DNA of 9,506 nucleotides from SAR92 clade bacterium (GTDB lineage: Bacteria > Pseudomonadota > Gammaproteobacteria > Pseudomonadales > Porticoccaceae), in assembly GCA_018607545.1 (NCBI GenBank), contig JABBBF010000006.1:1-9506 (forward strand). The letters are read 5' to 3'. The notes beneath the pieces were generated by a model, which saw only the letters and a list, made by a program, of their open reading frames with translations, did not search any database and was not told the origin of the DNA. Both the position numbers and the translations under genes were made by a program. This document shows positions 1 through 6,538 of the stretch, one piece after another; the first letter of the stretch is position 1; each line of letters begins with the position of its first letter.

Positions 1-20
1 TTAGTTGCTGATTTTGCCAT
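1..20 (-). CDS. rpsK: 30S ribosomal protein S11 (N-terminal fragment, cut by window edge)
   Basis: Only the first six codons are present, reading M-A-K-S-A-T on the minus strand, and the gene continues beyond position 1. S11 proteins commonly begin MAK followed by a short polar stretch. In gammaproteobacteria rpsK directly follows rpsM in the alpha operon, so the identification rests mainly on gene order. S11 is a platform protein of the 30S subunit near the mRNA exit. The start is 15 nt after the rpsM stop, and the AGGAA at 26–30 (minus-strand reading) is its Shine-Dalgarno sequence. The fragment is too short to judge the protein itself. Confidence 0.85.
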
Positions 21-25
21 TACCG

Positions 26-35
26 TTCCTAGGAA
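26..35. repeat. 10-bp perfect palindrome containing the rpsK Shine-Dalgarno sequence
   Basis: The rpsM–rpsK gap contains TTCCTAGGAA, which is identical on both strands. It begins right after the rpsM stop codon, and its second half supplies the AGGAA that serves as the rpsK ribosome binding site. With no loop it cannot fold as a stable hairpin, so it may be coincidental. Confidence 0.6.
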
Positions 36-392
36 TTATCTTTTAATGGGACGACGCGGCCCTTTACGGGTGCGTGCGTTCGTCTTAGTACGCTGTCCAC
101 GTACAGGCAAATTCCGACGGTGACGAAGGCCGCGATAGCAACCCAAATCCATCAGACGCTTGATATTCATGCTATTTTCTCTGCGCAGGTCACCTTCAAC
201 TTCGTTGGTTCCTACAGCAGCACGCAACAAATCAAGTTGCGCCTCATCTAATGCAGCGATCTTTGTGTCTTCTGCAATGCCCACATCCGCACAGATCTTC
301 TTGGCGGTAGGACGACCGATACCAAACACGTACGTCAGTGAGATCACTGCGTGCTTGTTATCAGGAATGTTGACACCGGCAATACGGGCCAT
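36..392 (-). CDS. rpsM: 30S ribosomal protein S13
   Basis: S13 sits in the head of the small subunit, touches the P-site tRNA through its C-terminal tail, and forms bridges with the 50S central protuberance. The 118-aa product equals the E. coli length. It opens [16 protein letters not shown], carries RGLRHRR at residues 87–93, and ends in the basic tail around 101–113 ([13 protein letters not shown]). The ATG at 392–390 is preceded by GGAG at 404–401 with an 8-nt spacer. It is first in the alpha block (rpsM, then rpsK), 109 nt after rpmJ, and that gap holds a structured leader. In E. coli, S4 represses the alpha operon at this point. Identification is secure; regulation by S4 is inferred from position and fold. 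Confidence 0.98.
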   Translation of the reverse strand: MARIAGVNIPDNKHAVISLTYVFGIGRPTAKKICADVGIAEDTKIAALDEAQLDLLRAAVGTNEVEGDLRRENSMNIKRLMDLGCYRGLRHRRNLPVRGQRTKTNARTRKGPRRPIKR

Positions 393-400
393 TCACATTA

Positions 401-404
401 CTCC
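401..404 (-). promoter_or_regulatory. rpsM Shine-Dalgarno sequence, next to a start-stop ATGTGA
   Basis: GGAG lies 8 nt before the rpsM ATG. Between them, 398–393 reads ATG-TGA, an immediate start-stop pair 6 nt upstream of the true start. That ATG is only 2 nt from the Shine-Dalgarno sequence, too close for efficient use, so the ATG at 392 is the supported start. It matches the universal S13 N-terminus. Confidence 0.8.
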
Positions 405-423
405 ACTTATACTAAGGGTTTAG

Positions 424-477
424 TCGGTATTCCTACACCTTGCAGTAAGACTGCGAAAAGGCGCGGTAGAATACCGA
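424..477 (-). promoter_or_regulatory. Structured alpha-operon leader, candidate S4 translational control element
   Basis: Read on the minus strand, TCGGTATTCTAC (477–466) is complementary to GTAGGAATACCGA (436–424) apart from one bulged G, giving a 12-bp outer helix. Inside it CCTT (461–458) can pair with AAGG (441–438), and GCAGT (454–450) with ACTGC (446–442) around a CTT loop. The element lies about 20 nt before the rpsM Shine-Dalgarno sequence. From established knowledge, E. coli has an outer helix enclosing a hairpin at this place. It folds into a pseudoknot with early rpsM codons and is bound by S4. I see the same nested topology but could not identify the pseudoknot pairing. An intrinsic terminator is less likely, because no U-tract follows. 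Confidence 0.6.
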
Positions 478-487
478 TAGATCTACC
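465..487 (-). repeat. Alternative 6-bp hairpin competing with the leader helix
   Basis: Minus-strand GGTAGA (487–482) and TCTACC (470–465) are exact complements separated by 11 nt. The second arm overlaps the upstream arm of the longer helix at 477–424, so the two structures cannot form together. The 8-bp palindrome TAGATCTA lies at 478–485. Pairing is read directly from the sequence; any switching role is inference. Confidence 0.4.
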
Positions 488-501
488 AAAAATCAACCAG
501 A

Positions 502-618
502 TTATCCCTGGCGCTGCTTATGACGCGGCTCAACACTACAGATAACACGAACCACACCTTTACGGCGGACAACTTTACAATTTCGACAAATCTTTTTAAC
601 CGATGCACGTACTTTCAC
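502..618 (-). CDS. rpmJ: 50S ribosomal protein L36, zinc-ribbon (C+) form
   Basis: This 38-aa protein, the smallest of the 50S subunit, binds 23S rRNA near the base of the L7/L12 stalk. Reading the minus strand from GTG at 618 gives [16 protein letters not shown] at the start and ends EPRHKQRQG. Cys11, Cys14, Cys27 and His33 form the CxxC…C…H zinc site, so this is the zinc-binding C+ form rather than the zinc-free paralogue some bacteria use under zinc limitation. The GTG start is supported by the family N-terminus and by a strong GAGGTG 5 nt upstream. It follows secY by 12 nt, as the last gene of the spc block. The stop codon is TAA at 504–502. Confidence 0.97.
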   Translation of the reverse strand: MKVRASVKKICRNCKVVRRKGVVRVICSVEPRHKQRQG

Positions 619-623
619 GCCAT

Positions 624-629
624 CACCTC
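624..629 (-). promoter_or_regulatory. rpmJ Shine-Dalgarno sequence fixing a GTG start
   Basis: Minus-strand GAGGTG is followed by ATGGC and then the GTG of rpmJ. The intervening ATG (623–621) opens only ATG-GCG-TGA, a two-codon frame whose stop overlaps the GTG start. It therefore cannot be the L36 start. Confidence 0.75.
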
Positions 630-630
630 T

Positions 631-1950
631 TTATTTACGGCCAACATTTTTAAGGTTGGCCTTTTTCATCAGCGAATCATACTGCTGCGACATTAGATGT
701 GACTGCACTTGAGCCATAAAATCCATTGACACAACAACCGCAATCAATAGTGATGTACCACCTAAGTAGAAAGGCACATTAAAGTACACATTCAAGAACT
801 GAGGCATCAAACAAATCAGGGTGATATAAATACCGCCAATCAATGTTAAACGTGTGGTCACACTATCGATATATTTTGCGGTGTGCTCTCCAGGACGAAT
901 CCCGGGCAAATAAGCACCACCTTTTTTCAAGTTATCAGCCACTTCTCTTGGGTTATACATCAACGCCGTATAGAAGAAGCTGAAGAAAATAATCAAGCTC
1001 GAGAACATCAACACATAGAGTGGCTGTCCTGGACCTATCAACAACGAAATATCCTGTAGCCAATCTGGCGCGTTGGCTGCAGATCCAAACCACTGACTAA
1101 TTGAGGCTGGGAATAACAATAAGCTGCTAGCAAAAATCGCCGGTATAACGCCCGCCATATTCACTTTAAGCGGTAGGTGCGAACTCTGCGCATTGTAGGC
1201 TTGACGGCCTTGACGCTGGGCATAGTTGACAGTCAAACGACGCTGGCCACGCTCTATAAACACTACAAAGTAGACCACGGCGACAGCGATAAGCAGCACG
1301 AACACCAAGACCAAAGAATTCAAATCACCCTGTCGAGCCGACTCAAGAGCCTGACCGATAGCACCGGGGATACCTGCAACTATGCCGGCAAAGATCAACA
1401 TAGAGATACCGTTGCCGATACCACGCTCGGTAATTTGCTCGCCAAGCCACATAAGGAACACTGCACCAGCAACTAAAGAGGAAATAGCCACCATATAAAA
1501 CATGCTATTTACTTCGTAGGCCAGTCCCTGAGAAGCGAAGCCAACTGCCATCGCTGTACCCTGAATTAGAGCCAAGAACACAGTGCCGTATCTAGTGTAC
1601 TGATTAATCTTACGGCGACCGCTGTCACCTTCTTTCTTTAACTGCTCTAACGCAGGCACTGTCGCTGACAGCAGCTGCATAATGATCGATGCAGAGATAT
1701 AGGGCATTACACCCAGAGCCAGTATGCTCATTCTCTCTAGCGCGCCACCGGAGAACATGTTAAACAGCCCCAGGTAGGTACCCTGGTTCTGGGTAAACAG
1801 CTCTGCCAGACGATCCGGATCAAATCCAGGAACGGGAATATGTGTACCAATGCGATAGATAATAATCGCTGCAAACAAAAAACGTAGGCGAGCCCAAAGC
1901 TCGCCTAAACCTTTAGTGTTGCCTGCTGGCATGTTTCCCGGCTTCGACAT
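631..1950 (-). CDS. secY: Preprotein translocase subunit SecY
   Basis: SecY is the channel subunit of the SecYEG translocon in the inner membrane. It passes unfolded exported proteins and inserts membrane proteins with SecA or the ribosome. The 439-aa product (E. coli 443) shows ten hydrophobic spans, roughly at 22–38, 76–96, 118–140, 150–170, 183–203, 214–232, 264–282, 309–331, 366–385 and 394–414. The plug region is near 61–75 ([14 protein letters not shown]). [15 protein letters not shown] (169–183) and the cytosolic loop GIRPG (350–354) are intact. Arg352 in that loop corresponds to E. coli Arg357, needed for SecA-driven export. It starts 2 nt after the rplO stop, so its translation is probably coupled to L15. 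It is the only non-ribosomal gene here, in its standard place. Confidence 0.99.
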   Translation of the reverse strand: MSKPGNMPAGNTKGLGELWARLRFLFAAIIIYRIGTHIPVPGFDPDRLAELFTQNQGTYLGLFNMFSGGALERMSILALGVMPYISASIIMQLLSATVPALEQLKKEGDSGRRKINQYTRYGTVFLALIQGTAMAVGFASQGLAYEVNSMFYMVAISSLVAGAVFLMWLGEQITERGIGNGISMLIFAGIVAGIPGAIGQALESARQGDLNSLVLVFVLLIAVAVVYFVVFIERGQRRLTVNYAQRQGRQAYNAQSSHLPLKVNMAGVIPAIFASSLLLFPASISQWFGSAANAPDWLQDISLLIGPGQPLYVLMFSSLIIFFSFFYTALMYNPREVADNLKKGGAYLPGIRPGEHTAKYIDSVTTRLTLIGGIYITLICLMPQFLNVYFNVPFYLGGTSLLIAVVVSMDFMAQVQSHLMSQQYDSLMKKANLKNVGRK

Positions 1951-1952
1951 TA

Positions 1953-2387
1953 TTAGACTTCTACCTTTCCGCCAGCAGCTTCAATAGCAGCCAGAGCGCC
2001 TTTAGTGGCTCCGATGCCTTGCAGCGTTACTGCTTTAGTAACCACACCAGAGGCAAATACTTTTGCACGGGTGATGCTGCAGTTGATCAAGCCAGCCGCT
2101 CGCAGGCTGTCGATAGTGACAATACCACCTTCAACTTTATCCAACTCAGAAAGACGAATCTCTGCAGTGACTGCAGCCAGGCGCGACGTAAAGCCGTACT
2201 TGGGAAGACGCTTCTGTAAAGGCATCTGTCCGCCTTCAAAACCGGGACGTATTCCGCCACCAGAGCGCGCTTTCTGACCTTTGTGGCCGCGGCCACCAGT
2301 CTTACCAATTCCACTACCAATACCGCGTCCGACGCGTTTGGCTTCTTTAATTCGGCCCGGTGCTGGGCTAAGGGTATTCAGACGCAT
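1953..2387 (-). CDS. rplO: 50S ribosomal protein L15
   Basis: L15 is a late-assembling 50S protein that threads a long glycine- and arginine-rich arm into 23S rRNA. The 144-aa product equals the E. coli length. It begins [11 protein letters not shown], has the Gly/Arg/Lys-rich arm at about 18–45 ([20 protein letters not shown] within it), then a globular C-terminal domain ending KVEV. The frame extends five codons upstream to a TTG inside rpmD. I chose the ATG at 2387 because it matches the family start and has GAGGA at 2400–2396 with an 8-nt spacer. It begins one nucleotide after the rpmD stop and ends 2 nt before secY, suggesting coupled translation of L30, L15 and SecY. Confidence 0.98.
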   Translation of the reverse strand: MRLNTLSPAPGRIKEAKRVGRGIGSGIGKTGGRGHKGQKARSGGGIRPGFEGGQMPLQKRLPKYGFTSRLAAVTAEIRLSELDKVEGGIVTIDSLRAAGLINCSITRAKVFASGVVTKAVTLQGIGATKGALAAIEAAGGKVEV

Positions 2388-2388
2388 C

Positions 2389-2583
2389 TTAAGCTTCCTC
2401 AACCTGCAACATATAGTGAACTTTATTGATCATGCCACGAACTGATGGAGTATCTTCTACCTCAACAGTATGACCGATCCGACGCAAACCCAAACCAGAA
2501 ACACAGGCCTTGTGATTCTGCAAACGACCGATAATGCTCTTAGTCTGAGTTACTTTGATTTTCTTTAATTTAGCTTTTGCCAT
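2389..2583 (-). CDS. rpmD: 50S ribosomal protein L30
   Basis: L30 is a small 23S rRNA-binding protein of the bacterial large subunit. The core signature [23 protein letters not shown] runs in two parts over residues 30–52, with [12 protein letters not shown] before it. At 64 aa it is slightly longer than E. coli L30 (59), mainly through a basic N-terminal insertion (KAKLKK region, residues 3–8) and one extra C-terminal residue. The start follows GGAAG in the 38-nt gap after rpsE. Its last codons (E-E-A) encode the Shine-Dalgarno sequence for rplO. Some bacteria lack rpmD, but it looks intact here. Confidence 0.97.
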   Translation of the reverse strand: MAKAKLKKIKVTQTKSIIGRLQNHKACVSGLGLRRIGHTVEVEDTPSVRGMINKVHYMLQVEEA

Positions 2584-2600
2584 GATCTACTTCCAATAAC

Positions 2601-2620
2601 TGACGCTGTATTAGCGATCA
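2601..2620 (-). repeat. Short inverted repeat in the rpsE–rpmD gap
   Basis: Minus-strand TGATCGCT (2620–2613) can pair with AGCGTCA (2607–2601) around the loop AATAC, with one bulged T: seven base pairs. It lies in the widest gap within the spc block (38 nt), between the rpsE stop and the rpmD Shine-Dalgarno sequence. No U-tract follows, so it does not resemble an intrinsic terminator. It could be a weak stabilising or pausing hairpin, or chance. Confidence 0.35.
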
Positions 2621-2621
2621 C

Positions 2622-3128
2622 TTAGTTGAGGATTTCGTCTACAGATTTGCCGCGCTTGGCTGCAACATCTTCCGGTGATTTCATATCTCGCAGCGCCTTA
2701 AAAGTTGCGCGAACTACGTTTACCGGATTAGTTGACCCGTAGCACTTAGCCAGTACGTTTTGTACGCCGGCCAGTTCTAACACAGAACGCATTGCACCAC
2801 CGGCAATAACACCAGTACCATCTGAGGCTGGCTGCATATAAATCTTTGATGCAGCGTGGATGCCTTTAGTCGGATACTGAATAGTGCTGCCGTCAAGCGC
2901 AACATCAATCATGTTGCGACGAGCAGATTCCATTGCCTTCTGAATCGCCTGGGGCACTTCACGCGCCTTGCCACGACCGAAACCAACTTTACCATTGCCA
3001 TCACCAACAACAGTCAGTGCAGTAAAAGCAAAAATACGTCCACCTTTAACCGTCTTAGCAACACGGTTAACCTGAACCAGCTTCTCCATCATTCCTTCAG
3101 CTGCATCTTTCTGATCTGTAAGAGCCAT
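2622..3128 (-). CDS. rpsE: 30S ribosomal protein S5
   Basis: S5 lies at the mRNA entry side of the 30S body and affects decoding fidelity and mRNA unwinding. The 168-aa product (E. coli 167) has the N-terminal double-stranded-RNA-binding-like domain with [16 protein letters not shown] at 20–35 and [18 protein letters not shown] at 42–59. The C-terminal domain contains [19 protein letters not shown] and ends [13 protein letters not shown]. The VKGG loop at 27–30, where spectinomycin-resistance changes occur in E. coli, looks wild type. It begins 12 nt after the rplR stop with TAGGTAG as the ribosome binding site. Identification is certain. Confidence 0.99.
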   Translation of the reverse strand: MALTDQKDAAEGMMEKLVQVNRVAKTVKGGRIFAFTALTVVGDGNGKVGFGRGKAREVPQAIQKAMESARRNMIDVALDGSTIQYPTKGIHAASKIYMQPASDGTGVIAGGAMRSVLELAGVQNVLAKCYGSTNPVNVVRATFKALRDMKSPEDVAAKRGKSVDEILN

Positions 3129-3140
3129 ATCTTCTACCTA

Positions 3141-3491
3141 TTAAAATTCGAGGCCGGCTTCACGCGCGGCGTCAGCCAGTGCTTTTACACGGCCATGGTA
3201 TTTGAAGCCACTGCGGTCAAACGCCACTTTAGTGACACCCGCAGCAACGGCGCGCTCGGCAACCAATTTGCCAACAGCTGTAGCCGCATCTGTGTTACCA
3301 GTGCTGCCACTGCGCAGATCTTTTTCCAGCGTTGAGGCAGTCGCTAATACACGATCACCTTCAGCGGCGATAACCTGGGCATAAATATGACGTGGAGTCC
3401 TGTTTATGCACAGACGGTTAGCACCTAACTCGCGGATCTTCATGCGTACGCGCTTAGCGCGACGCTGACGTGATACTTTCTTATCGCTCAT
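3141..3491 (-). CDS. rplR: 50S ribosomal protein L18
   Basis: L18 binds 5S rRNA and, with L5, anchors it in the central protuberance. The product is 116 aa (E. coli 117). It has a basic N-terminal segment (residues 4–21, [18 protein letters not shown]), then the family core with [16 protein letters not shown] at 25–40. It ends with [20 protein letters not shown] at 91–110 and a short EAGLEF tail. The start codon is 12 nt after rplF, preceded by AGGGTAA. The stop is TAA followed in frame by TAG, and that TAG merges into the rpsE ribosome binding site. Confidence 0.98.
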   Translation of the reverse strand: MSDKKVSRQRRAKRVRMKIRELGANRLCINRTPRHIYAQVIAAEGDRVLATASTLEKDLRSGSTGNTDAATAVGKLVAERAVAAGVTKVAFDRSGFKYHGRVKALADAAREAGLEF

Positions 3492-3503
3492 CGTATTACC
3501 CTA

Positions 3504-4037
3504 TTACTTCTTCTTGGCCTCTTTGCGTCTTACGTGCTCACCGGAGATTCTAACTCCCTTACCTTTGTAAGGCTCTGGTGGACGGAAGGCGCGGATTTCA
3601 GCTGCGGCTTGACCCAACACCTGCTTATCCGAGGATTTAAGTAAAATTTCAGTCTGGCTTGGCGTCTCAGCCGACACACCCTGTGGCAAGTCATACACCA
3701 CTGGATGAGAAAAACCTAGGGTCAGATTGATCTTGCTACCCTGAACCTGTGCTCGATAACCAACACCGATCAAATCAAGCTTCTTTTCAAAACCTGTAGA
3801 AACACCAGTCACCATGTTGCTGACCAACGCTCTGGTAGTACCAGACATAGCGCGGGAGAACTTGGCGCTTGAACGGGCCGAAAACTTAAGTACGTTTTCG
3901 TCCTGAACAATCTCAACTTCGGGATTGATTGGCATCACTAATGAGCCGATCTTTCCTTTGACTGTTATCTCAGAGCCGGCGATGGTTACTTGAACACCAC
4001 TTGGCAGCTCTACTGGATTATTTGCAACTCTAGACAT
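3504..4037 (-). CDS. rplF: 50S ribosomal protein L6
   Basis: L6 sits near the GTPase-associated centre of the 50S, close to the sarcin-ricin loop, and is needed for late assembly. It is 177 aa, the E. coli length, and consists of two tandem RNA-binding domains split near residue 82. The signature [20 protein letters not shown] spans 152–171, followed by a lysine-rich tail. The N-terminus reads [15 protein letters not shown], slightly diverged from the E. coli MSRVAKAPV. It follows rpsH by 12 nt, with TAGGA as the ribosome binding site. Its own TAA stop is followed in frame by TAG. Confidence 0.98.
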   Translation of the reverse strand: MSRVANNPVELPSGVQVTIAGSEITVKGKIGSLVMPINPEVEIVQDENVLKFSARSSAKFSRAMSGTTRALVSNMVTGVSTGFEKKLDLIGVGYRAQVQGSKINLTLGFSHPVVYDLPQGVSAETPSQTEILLKSSDKQVLGQAAAEIRAFRPPEPYKGKGVRISGEHVRRKEAKKK

Positions 4038-4049
4038 CTCGTTTTCCTA

Positions 4050-4442
4050 TCAGAATACGGTGCAAAGCACTTCACCGCCGATACCGGCAGCGCGGGCCGC
4101 GCGATCAGTCATCACACCATTACTGGTGGAGACTATGGCAATGCCCAAACCACTGCGAACCTTAACAATGTCCGAGCTACCTTTGTACTGGCGGAGGCCT
4201 GGCTTGCTAATACGTGTAATTTCTTCGATAACTGCCTTGCCTTCGAAATACTTAAGCGCAACTGTCATAGTTGGCTTAACTTCATCAGTTACAGAGAACC
4301 CTTCAATGTAACCTTCCTCCTGCAAAACTTTAGCGACGGACGCTTTAAGCTTTGAAGCGGGCATGGACACTTCTGGATGACTGCGGTGATGCGCATTACG
4401 AATGCGAGTCAACATATCGGATAAAGGATCTTGCATACTCAT
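4050..4442 (-). CDS. rpsH: 30S ribosomal protein S8
   Basis: S8 binds helix 21 of 16S rRNA early in assembly of the central domain. In E. coli it also represses the spc operon by binding mRNA near the rplE start. The open frame extends 56 codons upstream through rpsN. I place the start at the ATG at 4442 because [16 protein letters not shown] is the family N-terminus. It gives 130 aa, as in E. coli, and GAGGAG at 4457–4452 lies 9 nt upstream. The C-terminal signature [13 protein letters not shown] is at 105–117. It follows rpsN by 19 nt. The stop is TGA followed in frame by TAG. Confidence 0.98.
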   Translation of the reverse strand: MSMQDPLSDMLTRIRNAHHRSHPEVSMPASKLKASVAKVLQEEGYIEGFSVTDEVKPTMTVALKYFEGKAVIEEITRISKPGLRQYKGSSDIVKVRSGLGIAIVSTSNGVMTDRAARAAGIGGEVLCTVF

Positions 4443-4451
4443 AACGTTTGG

Positions 4452-4457
4452 CTCCTC
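4452..4457 (-). promoter_or_regulatory. rpsH Shine-Dalgarno sequence deciding the start
   Basis: GAGGAG in the 19-nt rpsN–rpsH gap lies 9 nt before the ATG at 4442. It selects MSMQ as the S8 N-terminus over the much longer in-frame extension through rpsN. Confidence 0.85.
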
Positions 4458-4461
4458 AAAC

Positions 4462-4767
4462 TTACCAGCTGGATTTAACCAGGCCAGGAACTTCACCGCG
4501 CATTGCTGACTCGCGCAGTTTGTTTCGGCACAGGCCAAACTTTCGGTACACACCGTGTGGACGGCCAGTAATTCTGCAGCGGTTACGCTGACGAACTGGG
4601 CTCGCATCACGCGGCAACTTTTGCAAACTTACAATTGCGTTCCAACGATCTTCGTCGGACGCATTTACATCACTAATCACCGCTTTAATAGCAGCGCGCT
4701 TCTCAGCGAATTTAGCAACTGTTCTGGTGCGCTTATGCTCGCGCTGAATCATGGATTCTTTTGCCAT
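4462..4767 (-). CDS. rpsN: 30S ribosomal protein S14 (zinc-independent, long form)
   Basis: S14 is a late-binding protein of the 30S head next to S3 and S10. The 101-aa length and the C-terminal stretch [20 protein letters not shown] (59–78) to [11 protein letters not shown] identify the long C-minus form found in E. coli. Only two cysteines are present (Cys64, Cys80), so there is no four-cysteine zinc site, in contrast to the C+ L36 in this window. The N-terminal half [20 protein letters not shown] is typical. It begins 12 nt after rplE, with a weak AGGTAA ribosome binding site directly before the ATG. Confidence 0.98.
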   Translation of the reverse strand: MAKESMIQREHKRTRTVAKFAEKRAAIKAVISDVNASDEDRWNAIVSLQKLPRDASPVRQRNRCRITGRPHGVYRKFGLCRNKLRESAMRGEVPGLVKSSW

Positions 4768-4779
4768 TTACCTACAACC

Positions 4780-5319
4780 TCAACTTTTCAGCGGGAAGTT
4801 AAAGGCGCGCAGTAGAGCACGACCTTCATCGTCGTTTCGAGCAGTAGTCGTGATAGTGATATCAAGACCACGCAACTTATCAATTTTCTCGTAATCGATC
4901 TCGGGGAAAATGATCTGCTCACTTACACCCATAGAGAAGTTACCGCGCCCATCAAACTGCTTGGGGCTAATGCCACGGAAGTCACGAATACGTGGAATAG
5001 CAATACCGACCAAACGCTCAAGGAACTCATACATACGATCAGCACGCAGAGTCACCTTAGTACCAATGGGCCAGCCCTGACGGACTTTAAATCCAGCAAT
5101 AGACTTGCGCGCATTGTTGATTACTGGCTTTTGCGCCGCAATCAGAGTTAAGTCAGCAACCGCATTCTCCAGTGACTTCTTGTCACCAATTGCTTCACCA
5201 ACACCCATGTTCAGGGTGATCTTGGTGATGCGCGGAATTTCCATCACGTTAGCTAGCCCGAGCTCTTTTTGCAGCGCCGGTGCCAACTCGTTCTTGTATA
5301 ATTCTTTAAGCCTTGCCAT
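4780..5319 (-). CDS. rplE: 50S ribosomal protein L5
   Basis: L5 binds 5S rRNA with L18, forms part of the central protuberance, and contacts S13 and P-site tRNA. The product is 179 aa, the E. coli length. Landmarks are [16 protein letters not shown] at the start, [13 protein letters not shown] at 31–43, [20 protein letters not shown] at 63–82, IRDFRG at 111–116 and [11 protein letters not shown] at 137–147. It lies 16 nt after the rplX stop. In E. coli the S8 repressor site overlaps this start. I could not recognise a convincing equivalent hairpin, so S8 control is unproven here. Confidence 0.98.
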   Translation of the reverse strand: MARLKELYKNELAPALQKELGLANVMEIPRITKITLNMGVGEAIGDKKSLENAVADLTLIAAQKPVINNARKSIAGFKVRQGWPIGTKVTLRADRMYEFLERLVGIAIPRIRDFRGISPKQFDGRGNFSMGVSEQIIFPEIDYEKIDKLRGLDITITTTARNDDEGRALLRAFNFPLKS

Positions 5320-5335
5320 TTCGATTACCTATTTC

Positions 5336-5659
5336 CTAAGCGTCTACGGCTTCGCCAGTAGACTTGAAGATACGAATCTTCTTGTTATCTTCTAGAATCT
5401 TGAAGCCAACTCGATCTGCTTTATTAGTAGCGCCATTAAAGAGGGCTACATTAGAACCCTGAATTGGAGCTTCTTTCTCAATAATCCCACCGGCAATACC
5501 CGCCTGAGGATTTGGCTTCTGATGCTTTTTAATCATCTGAATACCAGATACTAGTAAGCGGCCATTTTCCAAAACTTTCAGGACCTTACCGCGCTTACCT
5601 TTATCTTTGCCAGCAACAACAATTACTTCGTCGTCGCGCTTAATTTTGAGCATTGCCAT
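5336..5659 (-). CDS. rplX: 50S ribosomal protein L24
   Basis: L24 is an assembly-initiator protein for the 50S and lies near the peptide tunnel exit. The 107-aa product (E. coli 104) carries a KOW motif at about 8–35, with [13 protein letters not shown] at 17–29. It continues with [18 protein letters not shown] at 42–59, a conserved family stretch. Two in-frame ATGs occur at codons 1 and 3. I chose the first (5659) because GAGGA lies 7–8 nt upstream; the second would remove only two residues. The stop is TAG, running straight into GG, which resembles the TAGG motif before several genes downstream. Confidence 0.98.
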   Translation of the reverse strand: MAMLKIKRDDEVIVVAGKDKGKRGKVLKVLENGRLLVSGIQMIKKHQKPNPQAGIAGGIIEKEAPIQGSNVALFNGATNKADRVGFKILEDNKKIRIFKSTGEAVDA

Positions 5660-5673
5660 TTCTAAATCCTCGC

Positions 5674-6042
5674 TTACAGCACTTCAGGTGCTAGGGAGAT
5701 AATTCGCATAAACTTCTCAGTGCGAAGTTCACGAGTTACCGGCCCAAAAATTCGTGTGCCAATAGGCGCCAGGTTGGCGTTCAACAATACAGCTGCGTTG
5801 TCGTCAAACTTGATCAAGCTGCCATCCTGCCTACGCAAACCTTTCTTGGTACGCACAACAACCGCACTCATTACTTGGCCTTTCTTTACCTTGCCACGTG
5901 GAATCGCTTCCTTAACAGTGACCTTAATAACATCGCCGACACGAGCATAACGACGGTGTGAACCACCGAGTACTTTGATACACATAACGCGACGTGCACC
6001 GCTGTTGTCTGCTACATCAAGATAACTTTCTGTTTGAATCAT
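5674..6042 (-). CDS. rplN: 50S ribosomal protein L14
   Basis: L14 lies on the 50S interface, forms bridges to 16S rRNA, and is the binding site of the silencing factor RsfS. The 122-aa product has [17 protein letters not shown] at 11–27, the basic [20 protein letters not shown] across 46–65, and [13 protein letters not shown] at 95–107. The length matches the family. It opens the spc block, 33 nt after rpsQ. GGAG with a short AT-rich spacer precedes the ATG. In E. coli a separate promoter and a longer gap lie before rplN; here there is not enough room between the genes for one. Confidence 0.99.
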   Translation of the reverse strand: MIQTESYLDVADNSGARRVMCIKVLGGSHRRYARVGDVIKVTVKEAIPRGKVKKGQVMSAVVVRTKKGLRRQDGSLIKFDDNAAVLLNANLAPIGTRIFGPVTRELRTEKFMRIISLAPEVL

Positions 6043-6075
6043 TTTCTTACTCCGAACCCTTTACCGTTTACAGGC

Positions 6076-6342
6076 TTAGCCTGCTACAGCACGCTCGTCA
6101 ATATTGACCAGTGTCCACGCCTTGTCCTTAGATACAGGACGGCACTCTGCGATTGTTACTAAATCGCCTGTTCGCGCACCATTTTCTTGGTCGTGCGCTT
6201 TAATCTTTGTCGATTTAGTCAAGAACTTCCCGTAAACCGGGTGCTTAACACGACGCTCAACCAAGACAGTTACTGTCTTGTCCATCTTGTCACTGACAAT
6301 ACGACCAGTCAGAGTACGCGAGCTAGCTTTTAATTCAGACAT
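6076..6342 (-). CDS. rpsQ: 30S ribosomal protein S17
   Basis: S17 is an OB-fold primary binding protein of the 16S 5' domain. The 88-aa product (E. coli 84) shows [19 protein letters not shown] at 13–31, HPVYGK at 34–39 and the conserved [14 protein letters not shown] at 66–79. The extra residues are at the N-terminus (MSELKASS) and in the C-terminal tail. The start is 2 nt after the rpmC stop. Its ribosome binding site, AGGGG, lies inside the last codons of rpmC, so L29 and S17 are likely translationally coupled. It closes the S10 block. Confidence 0.98.
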   Translation of the reverse strand: MSELKASSRTLTGRIVSDKMDKTVTVLVERRVKHPVYGKFLTKSTKIKAHDQENGARTGDLVTIAECRPVSKDKAWTLVNIDERAVAG

Positions 6343-6344
6343 AG

Positions 6345-6536
6345 TTATACCCCTGCCTTTTGCTTAAGCATTGTCTTGATGCGCGCAATGTTGCGACGCG
6401 TCTGCTTAACTTTGTGACTCTCGTTTAACTGACCAGTGGACAACTGCATACGCAGATTAAACTGCTGCTTGAGCTCGCCAATCAATGCGGCCTCTAGCTC
6501 TTCACTTGTCTTTTCACGCAATTCGTTAGCTTTCAT
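6345..6536 (-). CDS. rpmC: 50S ribosomal protein L29
   Basis: L29 is a two-helix protein at the tunnel exit, next to L23. The product from the ATG at 6536 is 63 aa, the E. coli length. It reads [14 protein letters not shown] at the start, [20 protein letters not shown] at 24–43, and ends KQKAGV. A GTG two codons earlier (6542) is in frame and would overlap the rplP stop as GTGA. I prefer the ATG because the family begins MKA. Either way the gene is within a few nucleotides of rplP, which implies coupled translation. Its end encodes the ribosome binding site of rpsQ. Confidence 0.95.
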   Translation of the reverse strand: MKANELREKTSEELEAALIGELKQQFNLRMQLSTGQLNESHKVKQTRRNIARIKTMLKQKAGV

Positions 6537-6538
6537 CT

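Noticed and set aside
438..461. Intrinsic terminator after rpmJ
   Set aside because: There is a hairpin, but no run of U follows it on the minus strand. Position and nesting fit a translational control element better.
470..499. Second promoter candidate, TTGATT with TATTCT 17 nt downstream on the minus strand
   Set aside because: Its -10 lies inside the 5' arm of the leader helix, so the transcript would lack the structure. The -10 matches only four of six positions.
501..533. Possible alpha-operon promoter with GATAAT (506–501) and TTGAGC (533–528)
   Set aside because: The -10 is good (5 of 6), but the spacing to TTGAGC is 21 nt and no acceptable -35 lies at 16–18 nt. Suggestive only; it needs transcript-start mapping.
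2388..2402. Five-residue extension of L15 from a TTG inside rpmD
   Set aside because: The ATG at 2387 matches the family N-terminus and length and has a well-placed GAGGA.
2856..3335. 159-codon open frame on the plus strand across rpsE and rplR
   Set aside because: It is antisense to two certain ribosomal genes and has no recognisable protein character. It is a by-product of the coding strand's composition.
4443..4610. N-terminal extension of S8 by 56 residues through rpsN
   Set aside because: The extra residues are the out-of-frame reading of rpsN. The family start MSMQDP and the Shine-Dalgarno sequence at 4452–4457 place the start at 4442.
5270..5345. S8 repressor hairpin at the rplX–rplE junction, as in E. 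coli
   Set aside because: I looked for an equivalent stem near the rplE start and found only weak 4-bp pairings. A covariance search would be needed before claiming it.
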